Shown: one piece after another, positions 36,222 through 44,969 of the stretch | How the letters are laid out: every line of letters begins with the position of its first letter | Position numbering within the stretch: position 1 is the stretch's first letter | DNA from: Kushneria phyllosphaerae | Lineage (GTDB): Bacteria; Pseudomonadota; Gammaproteobacteria; Pseudomonadales; Halomonadaceae | Assembly (NCBI RefSeq): GCF_900312995.1 | Contig: NZ_ONZI01000001.1 | Span: forward strand, 496,001-560,000 | Direction of reading: 5' to 3' | Length of the DNA stretch: 64,000 nucleotides | The notes under the pieces: generated by a model | The model's database searches: none | What the model was told of the DNA's origin: nothing | What the model saw: the letters and a program-made list of their open reading frames with translations, nothing else | Made by a program: the position numbers and the translations under genes

Positions 36222-36234
36222 AGACCGATCGTCT
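36222..36234. promoter_or_regulatory. TetR operator upstream of the AcuR/NemR-like gene
   Basis: AGACCGATCGTCT has AGAC and GTCT arms with a 5-base spacer, 12 bases before the repressor start codon. The TTTAGACCGATCGTCTC context resembles the TAGACCNNNNGGTCTA class of TetR operators. Confidence 0.55.
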
Positions 36235-36465
36235 CAAAATATCAAAATACGATGCTTGTAGACGACGTTGAATCGACCGCGCCGGAGGAGCGCGACGGGC
36301 AGGATTCAGGGCGTTTTCTGCCTCAGGTCATCAAAAAGCCAGGTCATCAAGGAGCCAGGGCGTCACAAAAAGCCCGCCAGACACGTTCGCGTTTGTGACA
36401 ACGGCGGACATCAATTCTGTCCAAAATGACGCTAGACTGGGGGCGTTTCTTGTCAGGGAGCCGCC

Positions 36466-37380
36466 ATGAACACCTTCGCCCTATCCCCGGGGGACCCGGA
36501 CAATGCCCGGCCCAATGTTGCCGGCTTTTTCGATCCCCGCACCTTCAGCATTCAGTACGTGGTCTCCGACCCCGTGACGCGCCGCTGCGTCATCATCGAT
36601 CCGGTGCTTGACTATGACGAGAAGGCCGGGGCCACCGCCACGTTGCAGGCCGACAGGCTGCTTGAATATATCAAGCGCGAAGGGCTTGAGGTCGACTGGA
36701 TTCTGGACACGCATCCCCACGCTGATCATTTCAGTTCGGCGCGCTATCTGCATGACAACACCGGCGCACCGACCGCCATTGGTCGGCCAGTCACCCGGGT
36801 GCAGACGCTGTGGAAGGAGATCTACCACTGGCCGGATTTGCGCGATGACGGCAGCCAGTGGGACCGGTTGTTCGATGACGGCGATATTTTCCATCTGGGC
36901 GACATCGAGTGTCGCGTGATGCACTCACCGGGCCATACGCTGGCCTCGATCACCTACGTGATCGGTGATGCTGCCTTTGTACACGACACGCTCTTTCAGC
37001 CCGATTTTGGCACCGCCAGGGCCGACTTCCCCGGCGGCTGCGCCCATCAGCTCTGGCATTCGATCCAGAACATCCTCGCGTTACCGGATGATACGCGGCT
37101 TTTCACCGGTCACGACTACATGCCGGGGGATCGTGATCCGCAGTGGGAAAGCACGGTGCGCGAGCAGCGCGAGCTCAATAAACATGAGGTGGGGAAAAGC
37201 AGCGAGGCGACGTTCGTTGAACTGCGCCAAAAGCGCGACAGTGAACTGCCGATGCCGAAGCTGATCCTGCACGCGCTACAGATCAACATTCTCGGCGGGC
37301 GCCTGCCCGAGCCGGAAAGCAACGGCCGGCGCTATCTGAAGATGCCGCTGAATGCGTTTGATGGCACGGCGTGGGCGTAG
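36466..37380 (+). CDS. MBL-fold metallohydrolase, persulfide-dioxygenase (ETHE1/Blh)-like
   Basis: A 304-aa metallo-beta-lactamase-fold protein. The metal motif is THPHADHFSS (near residues 82-91), with later ligands in SPGHTLASITY and FTGHDYMPG. The spacing and GHDY ending resemble the ETHE1/Blh persulfide dioxygenases that oxidise glutathione persulfide to sulfite with one iron, rather than two-zinc beta-lactamases. The C-terminal tail after LFTGHDY is longer than in human ETHE1. The gene is monocistronic with GGGAG before the ATG. Substrate is inferred. Confidence 0.8.
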   Translation: MNTFALSPGDPDNARPNVAGFFDPRTFSIQYVVSDPVTRRCVIIDPVLDYDEKAGATATLQADRLLEYIKREGLEVDWILDTHPHADHFSSARYLHDNTGAPTAIGRPVTRVQTLWKEIYHWPDLRDDGSQWDRLFDDGDIFHLGDIECRVMHSPGHTLASITYVIGDAAFVHDTLFQPDFGTARADFPGGCAHQLWHSIQNILALPDDTRLFTGHDYMPGDRDPQWESTVREQRELNKHEVGKSSEATFVELRQKRDSELPMPKLILHALQINILGGRLPEPESNGRRYLKMPLNAFDGTAWA

Positions 37381-37571
37381 TCGGTCATCGACAGGAGCCT
37401 CTCCTTTCGCCGGCCTGCTGCGGGTTATCGACCGTTGCCGGTGCGGTGGCCTTGATCAGAGCCTCCAAAAGCGGCCAGAGTTGCCGCGCTTTTGAGGGCT
37501 TCTGGTCGAGATCCCGGAAAAATCCCGATGGACAGTGGCGCAGGGATCAAATCGGTGCCATTGTTTGAACA

Positions 37572-37620
37572 GGGAGATGGCATTCCTCCTTATAACCGCC
37601 GTTTCGGCTGATGATGCCTG
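37572..37620 (+). ncRNA. Fluoride riboswitch (crcB motif)
   Basis: The crcB-motif fold can be laid out by hand. GGAG (37573-37576) pairs with CTCC (37586-37589) around loop ATGGCATTC; GCCG (37598-37601) and CGGC (37605-37608) form the second stem; then comes the conserved TGATGATGCCT. Loop bases GGCAT (37579-37583) can pair with ATGCC (37614-37618) to make the pseudoknot that cages fluoride. Downstream genes encode enolase and pyrophosphatase, both classic fluoride-inhibited enzymes, which strongly supports the call. It is about 70 bases upstream of eno. The rest of the gene-free stretch 37381-37571 shows nothing I recognise. Confidence 0.85.
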
Positions 37621-37639
37621 CTCAACTCGTGAAAATACC

Positions 37640-37664
37640 CCGCCGTAATGGCTGGCGGCATTTT
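37640..37664 (+). terminator. Putative expression-platform terminator of the fluoride riboswitch
   Basis: CCGCC (37640-37644) pairs with GGCGG (37654-37658) and is followed by CATTTT, 20 bases after the aptamer and before the eno ribosome site. The stem is short and the T-run weak, so control at translation is also possible. Confidence 0.45.
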
Positions 37665-37687
37665 CATGAATGATCAGGAGTTACGTC

Positions 37688-38992
37688 ATGTCAGCACAAC
37701 CTTCCTGCAATATCGTTTCTATTTCTGCTATCGAAGTGCTGGATTCACGGGGTAATCCCACCGTGGAGGCCTGCGTGGTACTTAACGATGGGACCAGTGG
37801 TCGGGCCATCGTCCCGTCAGGCGCCTCTACCGGAAATCGTGAAGCTGTTGAGCTGCGTGATGGAGACCTCGGCCGTTACCAGGGCCGTGGTGTCCTCAAG
37901 GCCGTAGCCAATATCAATGATCTGATTGCGCCGGTACTGATCGGCCGGCCGGCGGACGAGCAGCGTCGGCTGGATCATCTCATGTGTGAACTCGACGGTA
38001 CCGATAACAAATCCCGCCTGGGCGCCAATGCCATCCTGGCCGTCTCGATGGCCTTGACGCGCGCCGCCGCCAGTCACTATCGCCAACCGCTCTATCGCTA
38101 CCTCGGCGGCAGCAATGCCCATCTTTTGCCGGTGCCGTGCCTGAATGTGATCAACGGTGGTCAGCACGCCAGCAACAACCTGGATTTTCAGGAATTCAAG
38201 ATTGTTCCCCATCATGCGCCCTCTTTTGCAGAAGCGATCCGGATGGGCGAAGAGACCTTTCATGCGCTGAAAACCCTGTTGGCCGAGCGAGGCCTTGGCA
38301 CCGGCATCGGTGATGAGGGCGGGTTCGCGCCGGCGCTGAAAAGCAACGAACAGGCGGTAGAGCTGATCCTCGATGCCATTGAAGCAGCCGGATATCGACC
38401 CGGCGAAGACATTTCGCTGGCACTCGACCCGGCGACCAGCGAAATGGCTGAAGGCGATGGGTATCGGTTCAGCCGTTCGGACAACGTCCTGCGAACTGCC
38501 GATGAGATGACCGACTTGTGGCAGAGCTGGCTGGATCGCTACCCGATCATCCTGCTTGAAGACCCGCTGGGTGAGGACGACTGGGCCGGTTGGGAGACGC
38601 TGACCCGGCGGCTGGCGGGCCGGGTGGAACTGGTCGGCGACGACCTTTTGTGTACCAACCCCGAACTGCTACAGCGGGCCATTGATCAGGGGGTCGCCAA
38701 CTCGGTGCTGATCAAGCCCAACCAGATTGGCACCGTGACCGAAACGCTTGAATGCGTCACCCTGGCCAATCGACATGGCTATGGCTGCTATCTGTCTCAT
38801 CGATCCGGCGAGAGTGAGGATACCTTCATTGCCGACCTGGCCGTGGCGATCGGCTGCGGCCACATGAAAACAGGGTCCGGCTGTCGCAGCGAGCGGGTGG
38901 CCAAATTCAATCAGCTGCTGCGTATCGAAAATGAACTGGGCTACCAGGCGCGCTTTGCCGGGCGTGACGCCTTTCGCACACGCAGGGCCTGA
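37688..38992 (+). CDS. eno: Enolase under a fluoride riboswitch
   Basis: A 434-aa phosphopyruvate hydratase, converting 2-phosphoglycerate to phosphoenolpyruvate. Visible: [31 protein letters not shown], the magnesium ligands in [20 protein letters not shown] and [22 protein letters not shown] with the catalytic Lys, and [11 protein letters not shown]. The motif that is usually LDCAASEF reads LDPATSEM here, and the C-terminus is [22 protein letters not shown] instead of the common [14 protein letters not shown], so it is a divergent enolase. It is likely a second copy made when fluoride is present, paired with ppa. Presence of a housekeeping eno elsewhere is assumed, not seen. Confidence 0.9.
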   Translation: MSAQPSCNIVSISAIEVLDSRGNPTVEACVVLNDGTSGRAIVPSGASTGNREAVELRDGDLGRYQGRGVLKAVANINDLIAPVLIGRPADEQRRLDHLMCELDGTDNKSRLGANAILAVSMALTRAAASHYRQPLYRYLGGSNAHLLPVPCLNVINGGQHASNNLDFQEFKIVPHHAPSFAEAIRMGEETFHALKTLLAERGLGTGIGDEGGFAPALKSNEQAVELILDAIEAAGYRPGEDISLALDPATSEMAEGDGYRFSRSDNVLRTADEMTDLWQSWLDRYPIILLEDPLGEDDWAGWETLTRRLAGRVELVGDDLLCTNPELLQRAIDQGVANSVLIKPNQIGTVTETLECVTLANRHGYGCYLSHRSGESEDTFIADLAVAIGCGHMKTGSGCRSERVAKFNQLLRIENELGYQARFAGRDAFRTRRA

Positions 38993-39022
38993 GCGTTCCA
39001 TTATTCTCCGAGGAGATAGAAC

Positions 39023-39550
39023 ATGAGCTATGACCTGATTCCAGCTGGTCGGTCGATTCCGGACGACATCAACGTTGTCATTGAAATCCCCGCCGATCAT
39101 CATCCGATCAAATATGAGGGCGACAAGCCCAGCGGCACCCTGTTTGTGGACCGTTTTCTGTCGACATCGATGGTTTATCCAACCAACTACGGCTTCATTC
39201 CTCAGACCCTGAGCGAAGATGGCGATCCAATCGACGTACTGGTGCTGACGCCCTGCCCACTGGACCCGGGTGTTGTGATTCGATCTCGCCCGATTGGCAT
39301 GCTGCGCATGACCGATGAAGCCGGGCCGGATACCAAGATTCTGGCGGTGGCGCATGCTGCTCTGACGCCGCTTTATGACAACATCCACGGCTGGCAGGAC
39401 GTCGAGCCCGGGGTGCTGGAGCGCATCACGCATTTCTTCGAGCAGTACAAGCGGCTGGAAAAGGACAAATGGGTGCGGGTCGATGGCTGGGATGACCTCG
39501 ACCGGGCCCGTGAAGAGATCGTCTCGTCCGTCGAGCGCTACCATGCGTAA
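39023..39550 (+). CDS. ppa: Inorganic pyrophosphatase, family I
   Basis: A 175-aa soluble pyrophosphatase: YDLIPAGRSIPDDINVVIEIP, KYEGDKPSGTLFVDRF, the metal-binding signature DGDPIDVLVLTPCPL (about residues 66-80) and the K-E-x-K-W-V-R ending region. It hydrolyses PPi to drive biosynthesis. It lies 30 bases after eno with GAGGAG before the ATG, so it shares the fluoride riboswitch. Family I pyrophosphatases are strongly inhibited by fluoride, which explains extra expression under that signal. Confidence 0.9.
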   Translation: MSYDLIPAGRSIPDDINVVIEIPADHHPIKYEGDKPSGTLFVDRFLSTSMVYPTNYGFIPQTLSEDGDPIDVLVLTPCPLDPGVVIRSRPIGMLRMTDEAGPDTKILAVAHAALTPLYDNIHGWQDVEPGVLERITHFFEQYKRLEKDKWVRVDGWDDLDRAREEIVSSVERYHA

Positions 39551-39622
39551 GGCGTCGCGATGTCGGGTTGCTCCCGGCGTCGGTGCGTCATTATCAATGC
39601 AGTCTGACTGCGAGGTGGAACG

Positions 39623-39958
39623 ATGAATCGTTTAAAAAGCGGGTATGAGGTCATTTTTATTGTGACGGAATCAAGTCGCTATAACGGCAAGCGCATCTAT
39701 GATCTGGTCACGGAGACAGCAGGCGAGCTTGGGATTACCAGAATGACCCGGCGCAGCGATGTCGAGGGTGTCGGAGAAGATGGCAGGCTGCATTCCGCTC
39801 ATTTCTTCGAGCTGGCGGATCAGCCGATCGAACTCATGTATGCCATGGGTGAGGAAGAGGCAGATCGCTTCATTACGGCCGTTGAAGACACCGGAGCGCC
39901 AGTCTTTTGCATCTGCCGGCCGGTTCATTTCGGGCAGTTGAACGAGCAGGGTGGCTGA
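39623..39958 (+). CDS. DUF190 / PII-like small protein in the fluoride operon
   Basis: A 111-aa cytoplasmic protein with a ferredoxin-like PII-type pattern: VIFIVTESSRYNGKRIYDLVTETAGELGITRMTRRSDVEGVGEDG, then LADQPIELMYAMGEEEADRFITAVEDTGAPVFCICRPVHFG. This corresponds to DUF190 proteins (ESxRYxGKxIYDxV as against the family E-x-D-x-x-x-G-x-x-L-Y), which are commonly found beside crcB fluoride channels. The identification is by eye and the divergence is considerable. It lies 72 bases after ppa and is probably the last gene of the operon. Role unknown; a nucleotide- or ion-sensing regulator is a guess. Confidence 0.6.
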   Translation: MNRLKSGYEVIFIVTESSRYNGKRIYDLVTETAGELGITRMTRRSDVEGVGEDGRLHSAHFFELADQPIELMYAMGEEEADRFITAVEDTGAPVFCICRPVHFGQLNEQGG

Positions 39959-40025
39959 GTTCGATATTAACAGTGGCTCCCTCGGAAGCCACTGTTGTCC
40001 GCCACCGGGCTGATGCAATCAGCGC

Positions 40026-40892
40026 TTACTCAATATTTTGAATCTGTTCGCGCATCTGCTCGATCAGCACCTTGAGCTCCACCGCGCAGCGGGTGGTGTC
40101 GGTGACCGCGGCCTTGGACGAGAGCGTGTTGGCTTCGCGGTTGAGTTCCTGCATTAGGAAATCGAGCCGGCGCCCGATCGGACCCTTTTGTTTAAGCTGG
40201 CGCTCGACTTCTCCGACGTGGGTGTCGAGGCGGTCGAGTTCCTCGGCGACGTCGGCCTTTTGTGCCATCAGCGCCATTTCCGCCTCCAGCCGGTTGGGGT
40301 CAAGCTCGGCCTTCACGGTGTCCAGACGTTCCAGGATCTGGCGGCGCTGGCGTTCCAGCACGGCCGGCAGGTGGGCTCGGACGTCATCGACCTGAGCGCG
40401 GATGGCGCTGAGTCGCTCGCGAATCAGCGCGCAGAGCTGCTCGCCTTCACGCTCGCGGCCGGTGTTGAGATCCTCAAGGGCCTGAGACATCAGCTTGAGG
40501 GCGGCGGCACGCACGGCGTCCATGTCGATCTCGCCGCCGCGTGAAATGCCGGGGTGATCCAAAAGCTCCAGCAGGGTCGGCATCGAGGCTTCCGGTGCGT
40601 GACGGCGCAGGCGCGTCAGCGTTTCCATCAGTACCTCGAGATGTTCGACATTGATGTCGAGGCTGTCGCCGCTGCCCTGGGCACGCTCAAAGCGCAGTGA
40701 GCACTCGATCTTGCCGCGCGACAGCGTGGTGCGCAGGCTGTCTCGAAAAGGGGTTTCCAGGTCGCGCAGTGATTCGGGCAGGCGAAAGTGCAGGTCCAGG
40801 TAGCGCTGATTGACCGAGCGTAGTTCCAGCGCAAGGCTGCCCCAGTCGGCATCCAGCGTCTGGCGGGTGAAGGCGGTCATGCTGCGAGCCAT
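40026..40892 (-). CDS. yicC: YicC-family endoribonuclease
   Basis: A 288-aa YicC/YloC-family protein: start ARSMTAFTRQTLDADWGSLALELRSVNQRYLDLHFRLPESLRDLE, and C-terminal KQKGPIGRRLDFLMQELNREANTLSSKAAVTDTTRCAVELKVLIEQMREQIQNIE, which is the highly conserved DUF1732 end. YicC is an endoribonuclease implicated in decay of regulatory RNA. It is divergent from rph, the standard gammaproteobacterial arrangement. Confidence 0.95.
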   Translation of the reverse strand: MARSMTAFTRQTLDADWGSLALELRSVNQRYLDLHFRLPESLRDLETPFRDSLRTTLSRGKIECSLRFERAQGSGDSLDINVEHLEVLMETLTRLRRHAPEASMPTLLELLDHPGISRGGEIDMDAVRAAALKLMSQALEDLNTGREREGEQLCALIRERLSAIRAQVDDVRAHLPAVLERQRRQILERLDTVKAELDPNRLEAEMALMAQKADVAEELDRLDTHVGEVERQLKQKGPIGRRLDFLMQELNREANTLSSKAAVTDTTRCAVELKVLIEQMREQIQNIE

Positions 40893-41034
40893 GGGGCATC
40901 CTTGCGTGAAAGTTGGAACGGTAAGAGATGAATGCGATCAGTTTAAACGATTCGGTCATCATGCAGGCGGGCGTGTAAGATGCCCGACCGCTTTTTGATT
41001 TGTATGTTTCATTTTTACCAGTAGAGAGACGCTC

Positions 41035-41757
41035 ATGCGACCCAGTGGACGTGCCCCCGAGGCAACCCGTGAAATTACTCTGACCCGCGGCTATACAAAG
41101 CATGCCGAGGGCTCGGTGCTGGTCGCCTTTGGCGATACCCAGGTGCTGTGCACCGCAAGTGTCGAGGCCGGCGTACCGCGCTGGCTGCGTGGCAAGGGGC
41201 AGGGCTGGATCACCGCCGAGTACGGCATGCTGCCGCGCGCGACCCATACCCGCAGCGGCCGGGAAGCGGCGCGTGGCAAGCAGGGCGGGCGCACCGTTGA
41301 AATTCAACGCCTGATCGGGCGCAGCCTGCGTGCGGCGATCGATCTGAAAAAGCTCGGTGAGTTCACCATCACCATCGACTGCGACGTACTCCAAGCCGAT
41401 GGCGGCACCCGCACGGCTGCAATCACCGGCGGCTGCGTGGCGCTGGTCGATGCGCTCCAGTCGCTGCAGCGCAGCAAGCAGATCAAGACGGATCCGCTCA
41501 AGCAGCTGGTCAGCGCGGTCTCGGTCGGCATTTACAAGGGGCAGGCCGTCACCGATCTGGACTACGCCGAGGACTCGCGCGCCGAGACCGACATGAACGT
41601 GGTCATGACCGCCGATGGCGGCATCATCGAGGTGCAGGGCACGGCCGAGAAGAAGTCGTTCTCGCGCGCCGAGCTTAACGCCATGATGGACATGGCGGAA
41701 GCCGGCTGCGAGCAGCTCTTTTCCCACCAGCGCGAAGCGCTGGGCATACCGCAATAA
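41035..41757 (+). CDS. rph: Ribonuclease PH
   Basis: A 240-aa phosphorolytic exoribonuclease that trims tRNA 3-prime ends. The sequence [44 protein letters not shown] is typical, as are [43 protein letters not shown] (with the phosphate-binding Arg residues) and [18 protein letters not shown]. Full length, unlike the frameshifted rph of E. coli K-12. Divergent from yicC. Confidence 0.95.
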   Translation: MRPSGRAPEATREITLTRGYTKHAEGSVLVAFGDTQVLCTASVEAGVPRWLRGKGQGWITAEYGMLPRATHTRSGREAARGKQGGRTVEIQRLIGRSLRAAIDLKKLGEFTITIDCDVLQADGGTRTAAITGGCVALVDALQSLQRSKQIKTDPLKQLVSAVSVGIYKGQAVTDLDYAEDSRAETDMNVVMTADGGIIEVQGTAEKKSFSRAELNAMMDMAEAGCEQLFSHQREALGIPQ

Positions 41758-41794
41758 GTCAGCGCTGCCGCCGTGCGTTCAAGGCGGTGATGTT

Positions 41795-42394
41795 CTATCG
41801 ATCGGGGCTGATTCTGAGCCCCGATGCCAGCTGACGAAAAGCATGGATCGCCCTTCCAAGTACCTTTTCCGGAGTGTCGCTACCGGCGACCCAAAGGGCT
41901 GCGTTCATCGCTGCGCCATTTAACAGCCGAGCGGCGGCCTCAATGTCGACCGGCTTGATGAAGCTTTCATCCATAAGCCTCTCAAGCGTTGTCATCGTGG
42001 CCTGCAGACAGCGATTCTGGCTGGGCCATTGCGCTGGATCGCCCAGTACCGAGGGGCCGTCAAGCAAAACGATGCGCTGTATCTCCGGGTCAAGCGCGAG
42101 CTCGATATAAGCTTCTCCCTCTTTCATCAGCGCTTCCCAGCTGTTCGTTTGACGCTGGCCGATTTCATGGGCCTGCATTGCCATATCACTGTCAATCTCT
42201 TCAACAACCGCGGCAAGCAGGCCACGCTTGTCCCCGAAGTGGTGATAAAGCGCGCCACGAGTGAGACCGACCCGGGCAGTAAGGTCATCCATCGAGGCAC
42301 CGGCATAGCCTTTCTCGGCAAAGGCAGACCGCGCCGCCTTGATCAGGTTGGCGCGTGTTTCCTTCAGCATCTCTGCGCGACTGCGTCTGGTCAT
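41795..42394 (-). CDS. TetR/AcrR-family repressor
   Basis: A 199-aa regulator with the AcrR-type DNA-binding domain ETRANLIKAARSAFAEKGYAGASMDDLTARVGLTRGALYHHFGDKRGLLAAVVEEID. The rest is an all-helical ligand domain without recognisable binding residues. It is divergent from the RidA gene at 42678; two copies of the inverted repeat ACATAC-N5-GTATGT lie between them and are its likely operators. Ligand unknown. Confidence 0.85.
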   Translation of the reverse strand: MTRRSRAEMLKETRANLIKAARSAFAEKGYAGASMDDLTARVGLTRGALYHHFGDKRGLLAAVVEEIDSDMAMQAHEIGQRQTNSWEALMKEGEAYIELALDPEIQRIVLLDGPSVLGDPAQWPSQNRCLQATMTTLERLMDESFIKPVDIEAAARLLNGAAMNAALWVAGSDTPEKVLGRAIHAFRQLASGLRISPDR

Positions 42395-42567
42395 TGTATC
42401 TCCTGCTGGTATCGCCCGTGTTCAAGGCGAAAGAGCGGTCAGGCCGCGGGTATGCTCCTGCGCCGGCTTTCAAAATGAGTGGGGTATCGATTCTGTCTGC
42501 TGTTCATTCTACCCGGGCGCGCTTGAGCGTGAGCGTCGGAAGGCGGATGGCATCATGTGGTTAATTT

Positions 42568-42630
42568 AACATACGAGTCGTATGTTTGTTGCAGGTAGAG
42601 GGCCCCTGTACTAACATACGCTTTGTATGT
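42568..42630. promoter_or_regulatory. Two TetR operators between the repressor and RidA genes
   Basis: AACATACGAGTCGTATGTT (42568-42586) is a perfect inverted repeat around one base. ACATACGCTTTGTATGT (42614-42630) repeats the same ACATAC-N5-GTATGT pattern. Centres are 45 bases apart, about four helical turns, so two dimers would sit on the same face. Confidence 0.75.
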
Positions 42631-42677
42631 GAAATTCATGTGTGCTGTCATGGCAACCCTTCATGAGGAGTGCGTTC

Positions 42678-43076
42678 ATGTTACACCCTGCACCTGTTTT
42701 CCCCGCCCAGCGACACGCGCTGTATCAACGTCATGGTTATTCGGCCGCGATTCGCTCGGGCGATCTTCTTTTCGTATCCGGTCAGGTGGGCAGTCGCGAA
42801 GATGGCTCTCCCGAGCCGAATCTTGAACGTCAGGTGTCGCTGGCTTTCGAGAACCTCAAGGCAGTCCTGGCCGCGGCTGACTGCGGACTGGAAGACCTTG
42901 TCGACGTAACGACCTTTCATACCGATCCAGAAAATCAGATCGAGACTGTCATGGCGATCAAGGACACGCATTTTCCTGCTGCACCCTATCCCAACTGGAC
43001 GGCCGTCGGCGTGACCTGGCTTGCTGGCTTTGATTTTGAAATCAAGGTAGTGGCACGCATCCCCGGGTCATGCTGA
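42678..43076 (+). CDS. RidA-family protein under TetR control
   Basis: A 132-aa YjgF/RidA-family protein: SAAIRSGDLLFVSGQVGSREDGSPEPNLERQVSLAFENLKAVLAAADCGLEDLVDVTTFH, then the C-terminal strand FDFEIKVVARIPGSC. The canonical catalytic Arg of RidA (R-x-x-V in the CLPKDARVEIE region) is not seen; the equivalent is FDFEIKVVA, so it is in a non-canonical subgroup. The ATG at 42678 follows GAGGAG; earlier in-frame starts lack a site. Likely induced when the divergent TetR protein binds its ligand. Confidence 0.8.
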   Translation: MLHPAPVFPAQRHALYQRHGYSAAIRSGDLLFVSGQVGSREDGSPEPNLERQVSLAFENLKAVLAAADCGLEDLVDVTTFHTDPENQIETVMAIKDTHFPAAPYPNWTAVGVTWLAGFDFEIKVVARIPGSC

Positions 43077-43175
43077 ACAGGGTTTGTTGCGATTGGAAGG
43101 TCGGTGTCAGTGGGAGGCCAGTGATGGGCACGCTCAGCTGATCCGAGCGATCTGGCACGTCAGCCGCACAACGAC

Positions 43176-43208
43176 ACGGCCCCGGCAGCCAGAAGCTGCC
43201 GGGGCCGT
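43176..43208. terminator. Bidirectional hairpin between RidA and crc
   Basis: ACGGCCCCGGCAG and CTGCCGGGGCCGT form a 13-bp perfect stem with a 7-base loop between two convergent genes. Confidence 0.7.
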
Positions 43209-43293
43209 TGCGCGAAGGGACCGGACGGTGGCCAACAGGAGCCAGGAGCCAAAAGCGGTCGATCACGGCCGGGCCGTCACCGACCGCGAGAGG

Positions 43294-44055
43294 TCAGAGC
43301 TCCAGATCGTATTCGATGATCAGCGGCGCGAACTCGCTGAAGTCGGCGTCGCGATCGATCCAGGCGCTTTTGACCGTGCGGGCAATATCGGGCCCGGTGA
43401 TCTGGTAATCGGTGCGCCAGCCGTCCTGACGCTTGCGCGGCACGTCACTGTCGGGCTTTTCCCACCAGGTGTGATGGCCGGCGTTGCGCTCGACTTCACG
43501 GAAGGTGTCGACAAAGTCCATTGGTCCGAAGACCTGGTCCATGAAGGCGCGCTCTTCGGGACGAAACCCGGGCGTGCTTTGATGCTCGGACCAGTGATCG
43601 AGATCGACGGTCTTGTGGGCGATGTACCAGCTACCGGCGATAATGTACTGGCGACGCTTGCGGCGCAGCTTGCTGAGGTAGTCGCTGTACTGTGCGATAA
43701 AGCGCTGTTTGGCGTGCGGGTCTTCCGGCATCAGAAAGGAGGCCACGCTGAAACGCTCGTAGTCGGCCTGCAGAAAACGACCTTCGTTGTCGCACTGCTC
43801 AAAGCCCAGACCATACATGATCGCCTTGGGAATCTTGCGGCAGTAGATACCGACGCCGGCAAAATCGTCCTGTTCTGCATCCAGGAAATAGCCTTCATAG
43901 CCTTCCGGATAGAGGATCGAGTCGTCCAGCTCGAAGCTTTTGGTCTTCAGGTTCTGCACGCAGACGATGTCGGCATCCTGCGCTTTCAGCCAGTCGAGAA
44001 AGCCCCGCTCGACCGCTCTGCGCATGCCATTGACGTTGATACTGGCGATTTTCAT
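43294..44055 (-). CDS. crc: Catabolite repression control protein Crc (ExoIII-like, catalytically degenerate)
   Basis: A 253-aa protein of the exonuclease III fold. Its sequence parallels Pseudomonas Crc: ISVNVNG-like start KIASINVNGMRRAVERGFLDWLKAQ, YLSKLRRKRRQYI, MPGF-like STPGFRPEERAFMDQVFG and GWRTDYQI. Residues needed for nuclease activity are changed: VCVQN where ExoIII has VCLQE, and GSWYIAH where ExoIII has GDWNIAH. Crc acts with Hfq to repress translation of catabolic mRNAs and is not a nuclease. It is divergent from pyrE as in Pseudomonas. Likely relevant to the aromatic and tyramine genes in this window. Confidence 0.85.
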   Translation of the reverse strand: MKIASINVNGMRRAVERGFLDWLKAQDADIVCVQNLKTKSFELDDSILYPEGYEGYFLDAEQDDFAGVGIYCRKIPKAIMYGLGFEQCDNEGRFLQADYERFSVASFLMPEDPHAKQRFIAQYSDYLSKLRRKRRQYIIAGSWYIAHKTVDLDHWSEHQSTPGFRPEERAFMDQVFGPMDFVDTFREVERNAGHHTWWEKPDSDVPRKRQDGWRTDYQITGPDIARTVKSAWIDRDADFSEFAPLIIEYDLEL

Positions 44056-44141
44056 ACATGGTCCCTTGTTTTTCGCGCGTGTATGATACCCGAGCCTGAC
44101 AGGTTTGGGTAAAGAGCCGGCACAAGAAATAAGGGTATGAC

Positions 44142-44795
44142 ATGCACGATGAGCAGCGAGAATTCATAGAATTCGCCATTGCCGAGCAGGCGCTCCGCTT
44201 TGGTGAGTTCACTCTCAAGTCGGGGCGCATCAGTCCCTATTTCTTCAATGCCGGCCACTTTCACAGTGGCGCGGCACTGGCCATGCTGGGGCGCTGCTAT
44301 GCCGGTGCCATCCAGCGCGCCGGACTGGAGTTCGATCTCCTGTTCGGTCCTGCCTACAAGGGCATCCCGCTGGCCTCGAGTACGGCCATTGCCATGGCGA
44401 CTCATCATGACCGTAATCTGCCCTGGTCGTTCAATCGAAAGGAAGCCAAGGATCATGGTGAAGGCGGCTCGATCGTCGGCGCACCGCTGTCCGGGCGCGT
44501 GCTGATCATTGATGATGTCATCACCGCCGGCACCGCGATCGGGGAATCCATGGCCCTGATCGAGGCGGCCGGTGCCACGGCTGCCGGTGTGGTCGTGGCG
44601 CTGGATCGCCAAGAGCGCGGTCAGGGGGACATCAGCGCCATCGAGGACGTTCGCCGCCGTTATGGCATTCCGGTCATCCCTATCGTCACACTGGCGGGTA
44701 TTCTTGAGTATCTTGAAACCCGCGCCGATGACAGCCTGACACCGCACGCTCGCGCCATTCAAGATTACCGCGCGCGCTACGGCATTCAGGAATAA
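44142..44795 (+). CDS. pyrE: Orotate phosphoribosyltransferase
   Basis: A 217-aa type I phosphoribosyltransferase of pyrimidine synthesis (orotate + PRPP -> OMP). Visible are [35 protein letters not shown], the flexible loop with [13 protein letters not shown] and the PRPP motif [17 protein letters not shown]. Divergent from crc with 86 bases between starts. Confidence 0.95.
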   Translation: MHDEQREFIEFAIAEQALRFGEFTLKSGRISPYFFNAGHFHSGAALAMLGRCYAGAIQRAGLEFDLLFGPAYKGIPLASSTAIAMATHHDRNLPWSFNRKEAKDHGEGGSIVGAPLSGRVLIIDDVITAGTAIGESMALIEAAGATAAGVVVALDRQERGQGDISAIEDVRRRYGIPVIPIVTLAGILEYLETRADDSLTPHARAIQDYRARYGIQE

Positions 44796-44969
44796 CCGCT
44801 TCGAGCGCCGTAAGGTAGCCTTAACAAAAAAGATGACATCATGTCGATTTACTTCATCATGATGGCACAATGCGCCGGTGCCCACCGGTCTGTATTTCCG
44901 CAGGCGAACGGATTTATCTCTGACAGCGCATGTCCCGTTCAAGGGGACAACAAGCCAAGGATTTCAAAA

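Noticed and set aside
43294..44055. Active exonuclease III
   Set aside because: The fold matches, but catalytic positions are replaced (VCVQN, GSWYIAH) and the sequence follows Crc, including the pyrE neighbour.
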